From assembly GCA_050184225.1 (NCBI GenBank), contig JBFXAN010000249.1, positions 1 to 7,223 on the forward strand: DNA of 7,223 nucleotides, given 5' to 3'. The notes beneath the pieces were generated by a model, which was not told the origin of the DNA, made no database searches, and was given only the letters and a program-made list of their open reading frames with translations. Position 1 is the stretch's first letter. The number at the start of each line of letters is the position of its first letter. A program made the position numbers and the translations under genes. The stretch is from JBFXAN01 sp050184225 (GTDB taxonomy: Bacteria; Chloroflexota; Dehalococcoidia; CAUJGQ01). Shown piece after piece: positions 5,067-7,223 of this stretch.

Positions 5067-5293
5067 CCAAAACCAGCACGCACACCGACCGCGAACACGT
5101 TGAACTCCACGTGGCCGGCCGCACACGGGAAGGCAAACGCGCCACGATGATCTACGAACTGAAACGAGGAGAGAAAACGCCGGCCAGCATCGCGGAGGCC
5201 AAACGGATCGCTGGAGACTTCGACTACTTGACCGCCGCCAGTGTGATCACCGTCACCACCACGATCACCACCACTGAGGCCGCGCTGTCATGA
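5063..5293 (+). CDS. Small hypothetical protein (76 aa)
   Basis: Coupled to its upstream neighbour by ATGA, with GAGGT (5052-5056) 6 bases before the start. It overlaps its downstream neighbour in the same way at 5290-5293. The product is hydrophilic: a Thr/Asp/His-rich start, a strand-like section REHVELHVAGRTREGKRATM, a lysine-rich middle (YELKRGEKTPASIAEAKRIA), and a striking Thr/Val-rich end (residues 60-73) in which ITVTTTITTTE alternates strand-forming residues. No family recognised. Confidence 0.75.
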   Translation: MTKTSTHTDREHVELHVAGRTREGKRATMIYELKRGEKTPASIAEAKRIAGDFDYLTAASVITVTTTITTTEAALS

Positions 5294-5526
5294 CACAACA
5301 ACAGCCTACATTCATTGGCAAGTATCTAGACAACGAGATGATGATCGAGATGGCCCTCAACAACTTGCGAGACGCGCGCGATCAAGCGAAAGACGGTCAC
5401 GCGCCGAACGCAACGAATGCCATTCGACGGGCGATCAAGAGCGCCGAAGGAGCACTCAGGCATGCCCGACGCGTGACGTTCGCCGCCCGCGTGGGACAAC
5501 CCATCAGAAGGAGAAAAACCACATGA
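5290..5526 (+). CDS. Small helical basic hypothetical protein (78 aa)
   Basis: The ATG at 5290 and the stop at 5524-5526 both overlap neighbours as ATGA. The sequence is almost entirely helical: NEMMIEMALNNLRDARDQAK (residues 15-34) and NAIRRAIKSAEGALRHARRV (43-62), then a basic tail ending RRRKTT. Two amphipathic helices joined by a short linker suggest a helical hairpin or dimer, and the basic tail could touch nucleic acid. This is inference from composition; no named family is recognised. The AGAAGGAG site for the next gene lies in its last codons. Confidence 0.75.
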   Translation: MTQQQPTFIGKYLDNEMMIEMALNNLRDARDQAKDGHAPNATNAIRRAIKSAEGALRHARRVTFAARVGQPIRRRKTT

Positions 5527-5840
5527 AACAGCAGGACTGGACCCCGCCAGGATGGCGACCAGGCCCCGCAAACGTGGCCGTGGCCGCGGGGTTGATCCTC
5601 AGCGCCGGCATTCTCTACGCCGCAGGTGGCCGGACGGTATCGGTTATTCTCACGGTACTGGCAATCGGCATCGTCCTACCCGCACCGCGCGATCCGAACG
5701 TGCCACTGAGACGATCCGCGTACGCCGGGCCCATCGTGTGCGCATGGTGCGGAGACACCATCGAGGAGGCCATCGACGCCCGGCTCCCGGCATCGCACGG
5801 ACTGTGCGACGCTTGCCACAAGTCAGGCGCAGCCGACTAG
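5523..5840 (+). CDS. Two-helix membrane protein with CxxC...CxxC tail (105 aa)
   Basis: The start at 5523 has the best ribosome site in the array, AGAAGGAG (5506-5513), 9 bases away. After a polar N-terminus, two hydrophobic stretches follow, residues 17-34 (ANVAVAAGLILSAGILYA) and 38-54 (TVSVILTVLAIGIVLPA). They are separated only by GGR, consistent with a membrane hairpin. The C-terminal part carries C73/C76 (CAWC) and C95/C98 (CDAC) with H92 and H99 nearby, the spacing of a small zinc finger. An anchored zinc-knuckle protein on the cytoplasmic face is the simplest reading. Function is unknown. It is the last gene of the rightward array, followed by a strong hairpin terminator. Confidence 0.85.
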   Translation: MKQQDWTPPGWRPGPANVAVAAGLILSAGILYAAGGRTVSVILTVLAIGIVLPAPRDPNVPLRRSAYAGPIVCAWCGDTIEEAIDARLPASHGLCDACHKSGAAD

Positions 5841-5864
5841 CAGCAGAGCCCCACACGCCAGCAA

Positions 5865-5910
5865 CGGCCGCCGTCTAGGGACCATCCCCGGACGGCGGCC
5901 GATCTGTTTT
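5865..5910 (+). terminator. Rho-independent terminator ending the rightward array
   Basis: CGGCCGCCGTC (5865-5875) is perfectly complementary to GACGGCGGCCG (5891-5901), an 11-bp GC-rich stem. GGG/CCC inside the loop can extend the pairing. GATCTGTTTT follows the 3' arm on the plus strand. The T-rich tail is on the rightward side only, so it chiefly serves the rightward genes, though the symmetric stem may also hinder leftward transcription. The leftward gene ends within the stem. Confidence 0.75.
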
Positions 5911-6162
5911 CCGGCGACGACGACGCGCCAGGACTGGCCGACCCAGCTTGACCACCGGATACAGCCGCACCACCAGACCATCCGCGTCTACAACCCGACA
6001 GACGCACCCCGCACCCAGCCGGCGCCCATCACGCAGCGCAGGCGCCATAGACCGATAGCCCGACACCAGCAGCACACGACGCCACGCCGACCGATCGAGC
6101 ACTTCGACATACCAGCGCCGAAGACGCGCGCCAGGTGGCCGCGGATGCCGCGAACGGCTCAT
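5875..6162 (-). CDS. Small Arg-rich hypothetical protein (95 aa)
   Basis: Leftward gene converging on the rightward array; its TAG stop lies in the terminator hairpin. Residues 16-76 look like a real small domain with alternating strands: WYVEVLDRSAWRRVLLVSGY, then GAGCVCRVVDADGLVVRLYP. Both ends are Arg/Pro-rich, and the tail RRRRRKTDRPP is probably disordered. C53 and C55 are a lone CxC. The ATG at 6162 has only a weak upstream purine site (TGGGG on the minus strand), so the start is less certain. No other ATG or GTG is near in frame. Function unknown. Confidence 0.6.
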   Translation of the reverse strand: MSRSRHPRPPGARLRRWYVEVLDRSAWRRVLLVSGYRSMAPALRDGRRLGAGCVCRVVDADGLVVRLYPVVKLGRPVLARRRRRKTDRPPSGDGP

Positions 6163-6204
6163 CCGCGCGTACCCCAGAGGGCGACGGGCAGCCGCTCGAG
6201 CCTA

Positions 6205-6241
6205 CTTGACGCGCAACGCACCACGCTTGACGCGCAACGCA
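6205..6241. repeat. Tandem direct repeat CTTGACGCGCAACGCA, two copies
   Basis: A 16-base unit is repeated exactly at 6205-6220 and 6226-6241, separated by CCACG, a period of 21 bases or two helical turns. It lies in the short gap between two leftward genes (6163-6247). Same-face spacing suggests a protein-binding site, for example an operator for the leftward gene. Slippage duplication without function is equally possible. Confidence 0.6.
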
Positions 6242-6247
6242 GGGACA

Positions 6248-6388
6248 TCAGCGCGACTTCCGAGGTTTCGCTTTCCCGGCCTCGCGCAGCGCAATCGCCA
6301 CAGCCTGTTTTTGCGGACGACCGGACGCCTTGAGATCCCGGATGTTCGCACTCACGACTTTGTTCGACTTCCCCTTCTTCAACGGCAT
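6248..6388 (-). CDS. Tiny basic phage-type protein (46 aa)
   Basis: Leftward gene with ATG at 6388 and TGA at 6250-6248. AGGGG on the minus strand lies about 8 bases upstream of the start. The product opens MPLKKGKSNKVVSANIRDLK, has a central SGRPQKQAVAIALREAGKA, and ends in a basic tail (KPRKSR). The MPLKKGKS start and the (G/S)xPQxQAVAIAL helix form a pattern seen repeatedly in very small proteins of phages and prophages. I recall these as conserved hypotheticals of the DUF6496 type, without a proven function. Its start is 13 bases from the stop of the larger upstream gene, so the two are probably co-transcribed. Confidence 0.8.
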   Translation of the reverse strand: MPLKKGKSNKVVSANIRDLKASGRPQKQAVAIALREAGKAKPRKSR

Positions 6389-6401
6389 GGCAGAACCCCT
6401 G

Positions 6402-7223
6402 TTACGGCCAGTACCACTTCACGACACCAGCTTCCTCGACCGTGTGGACATGCCACGTCGGCCGGAAGTCTGGATTGGGCGATCCATCCGGCAATGTCGG
6501 CTCATCCGACGCGCCGATGATGTCGACAATGCGCGCAGCGCCGTCGGTCGGCCCCCAGCGAAACGCAAGAATGTCCACCGAGGGATCGCCCTCCACACCG
6601 CGCTTCCAGTTCAGGCCCCACCGAAACTCCCCGGACAACCGAAGACGCTGACCGACACGTCGACAGAACGCCAGATTGCCGTCGTGGGTGCCGTCAGGCG
6701 GATGAATAGCCCATTCCGCCTCGACCGCCCAGAACCCATCAGGCGGCTCAGGCAGATCCCCGGGCACTGGAGGCACAGGCGGATCCACCGGCCCCGGATC
6801 CATGCCATCCAACAGCCGCGTCATGAACACGCACTCGGACGGCGTGAACTGATACGTGCCCCGACGCTGCGAGAGCTTGTACCGCAGGACATCTTCTGGC
6901 GACTGGCCCCGTGGAATCTGATAGTCCACTCGACCAGGCCGAGGACCCCACGCGCCGGCCAGCGCTTTTCCGAGCGCACGCAACTGTGGATGGAACGCCA
7001 TCCCGCCAGCGCGAATGTCTGCAAAGTAGTGGTGACCGATGACGCGATCGTACTCCCGCGTCAGGCGGTCGTAGATCTCGCCAGCCTCGAGCGTTTCCGC
7101 AACGCTGCCCTTTCCACTCCAGTCGTCCAGCCGCAGGGTGAGCCACACGTAGACATCCGGACTCCACGACATCACCGCGTCAAGATCCCGCCGCATCGCA
7201 TCGTAGAACGCCTGCAGCGGCTC
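6402..7223 (-). CDS. C-terminal 273 residues of an unknown two-domain protein (cut by window edge)
   Basis: Leftward gene ending at TAA 6404-6402. The frame stays open to base 7223 (its first visible residues read EPLQAFYDAMRRDLD), so the true start lies outside the window and the ATG at 7196 is probably internal. The N-terminal portion (residues 1-140) looks alpha/beta, with WSPDVYVWLTLRLDDW and REYDRVIGHHYFADIRAGG. A Pro/Asp/Gly-rich linker at about 142-163 (DPGPVDPPVPPVPG) leads to a tryptophan-rich, beta-like C-terminal domain ending HTVEEAGVVKWYWP. A linker joining a globular part to a Trp-rich beta domain is common in phage tail or lysis proteins and cell-surface-binding proteins. No catalytic motif is recognised, so that role is only a guess. 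Confidence 0.85.
   Translation of the reverse strand, partial: EPLQAFYDAMRRDLDAVMSWSPDVYVWLTLRLDDWSGKGSVAETLEAGEIYDRLTREYDRVIGHHYFADIRAGGMAFHPQLRALGKALAGAWGPRPGRVDYQIPRGQSPEDVLRYKLSQRRGTYQFTPSECVFMTRLLDGMDPGPVDPPVPPVPGDLPEPPDGFWAVEAEWAIHPPDGTHDGNLAFCRRVGQRLRLSGEFRWGLNWKRGVEGDPSVDILAFRWGPTDGAARIVDIIGASDEPTLPDGSPNPDFRPTWHVHTVEEAGVVKWYWP

Overview
The window is GC-rich bacterial-type DNA packed with small genes. Most genes overlap or abut their neighbours by a few bases (ATGA, GTGA and TAATG junctions), and most have a purine-rich Shine-Dalgarno sequence. The gene content points to a phage or prophage, or possibly a plasmid: a DUF932 phage/plasmid-like protein, many proteins under 120 residues with zinc-knuckle cysteines, and a tiny lysine-rich protein typical of phage genomes. 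The host cannot be named from this sequence. Actinobacteria or another high-GC phylum would fit, but that is an inference.

Layout. Bases 1-258 hold inverted repeats, a good sigma70-type promoter (TTGACA, 17 bases, TACAGT) and a leader that opens with a hairpin. From 259 to 5840 there is one long rightward array of about 15 genes. It starts with a large acidic Cys/His-rich protein. Next come five small genes (one apparently frameshifted, one with a possible SpoVG-like fold), a small hypothetical protein, and a zinc-ribbon protein resembling DUF3560-type phage proteins. After a 66-residue protein come the DUF932 gene, four small hypotheticals, and a two-helix membrane protein with a CxxC...CxxC tail. 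A strong hairpin with a T-rich tail ends the array at 5865-5910. The remaining region (5875-7223) is transcribed leftward: the 3' part of a larger unknown protein, a 46-residue basic protein, and a 95-residue hypothetical protein that converges on the terminator.

The main discovery is in the one sizeable gap inside the rightward array (3299-3436). It carries a complete type I hammerhead self-cleaving ribozyme fold at 3315-3372. CTGACGA, a GNRA-capped stem II, GAAA, a 9-bp GNRA-capped stem III, the cleavage triplet AUC and a 6-bp stem I are all in the correct order. The predicted cut lies between 3366 and 3367, which is 70 bases upstream of the DUF932 start codon. It would split the polycistronic message between the upstream small-gene cluster and DUF932. 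The core has one extra C next to stem II, a position where natural hammerheads are known to tolerate an insertion.

No searches or folding programs were run. Family assignments come from recognised motifs, and all structures were paired by hand.
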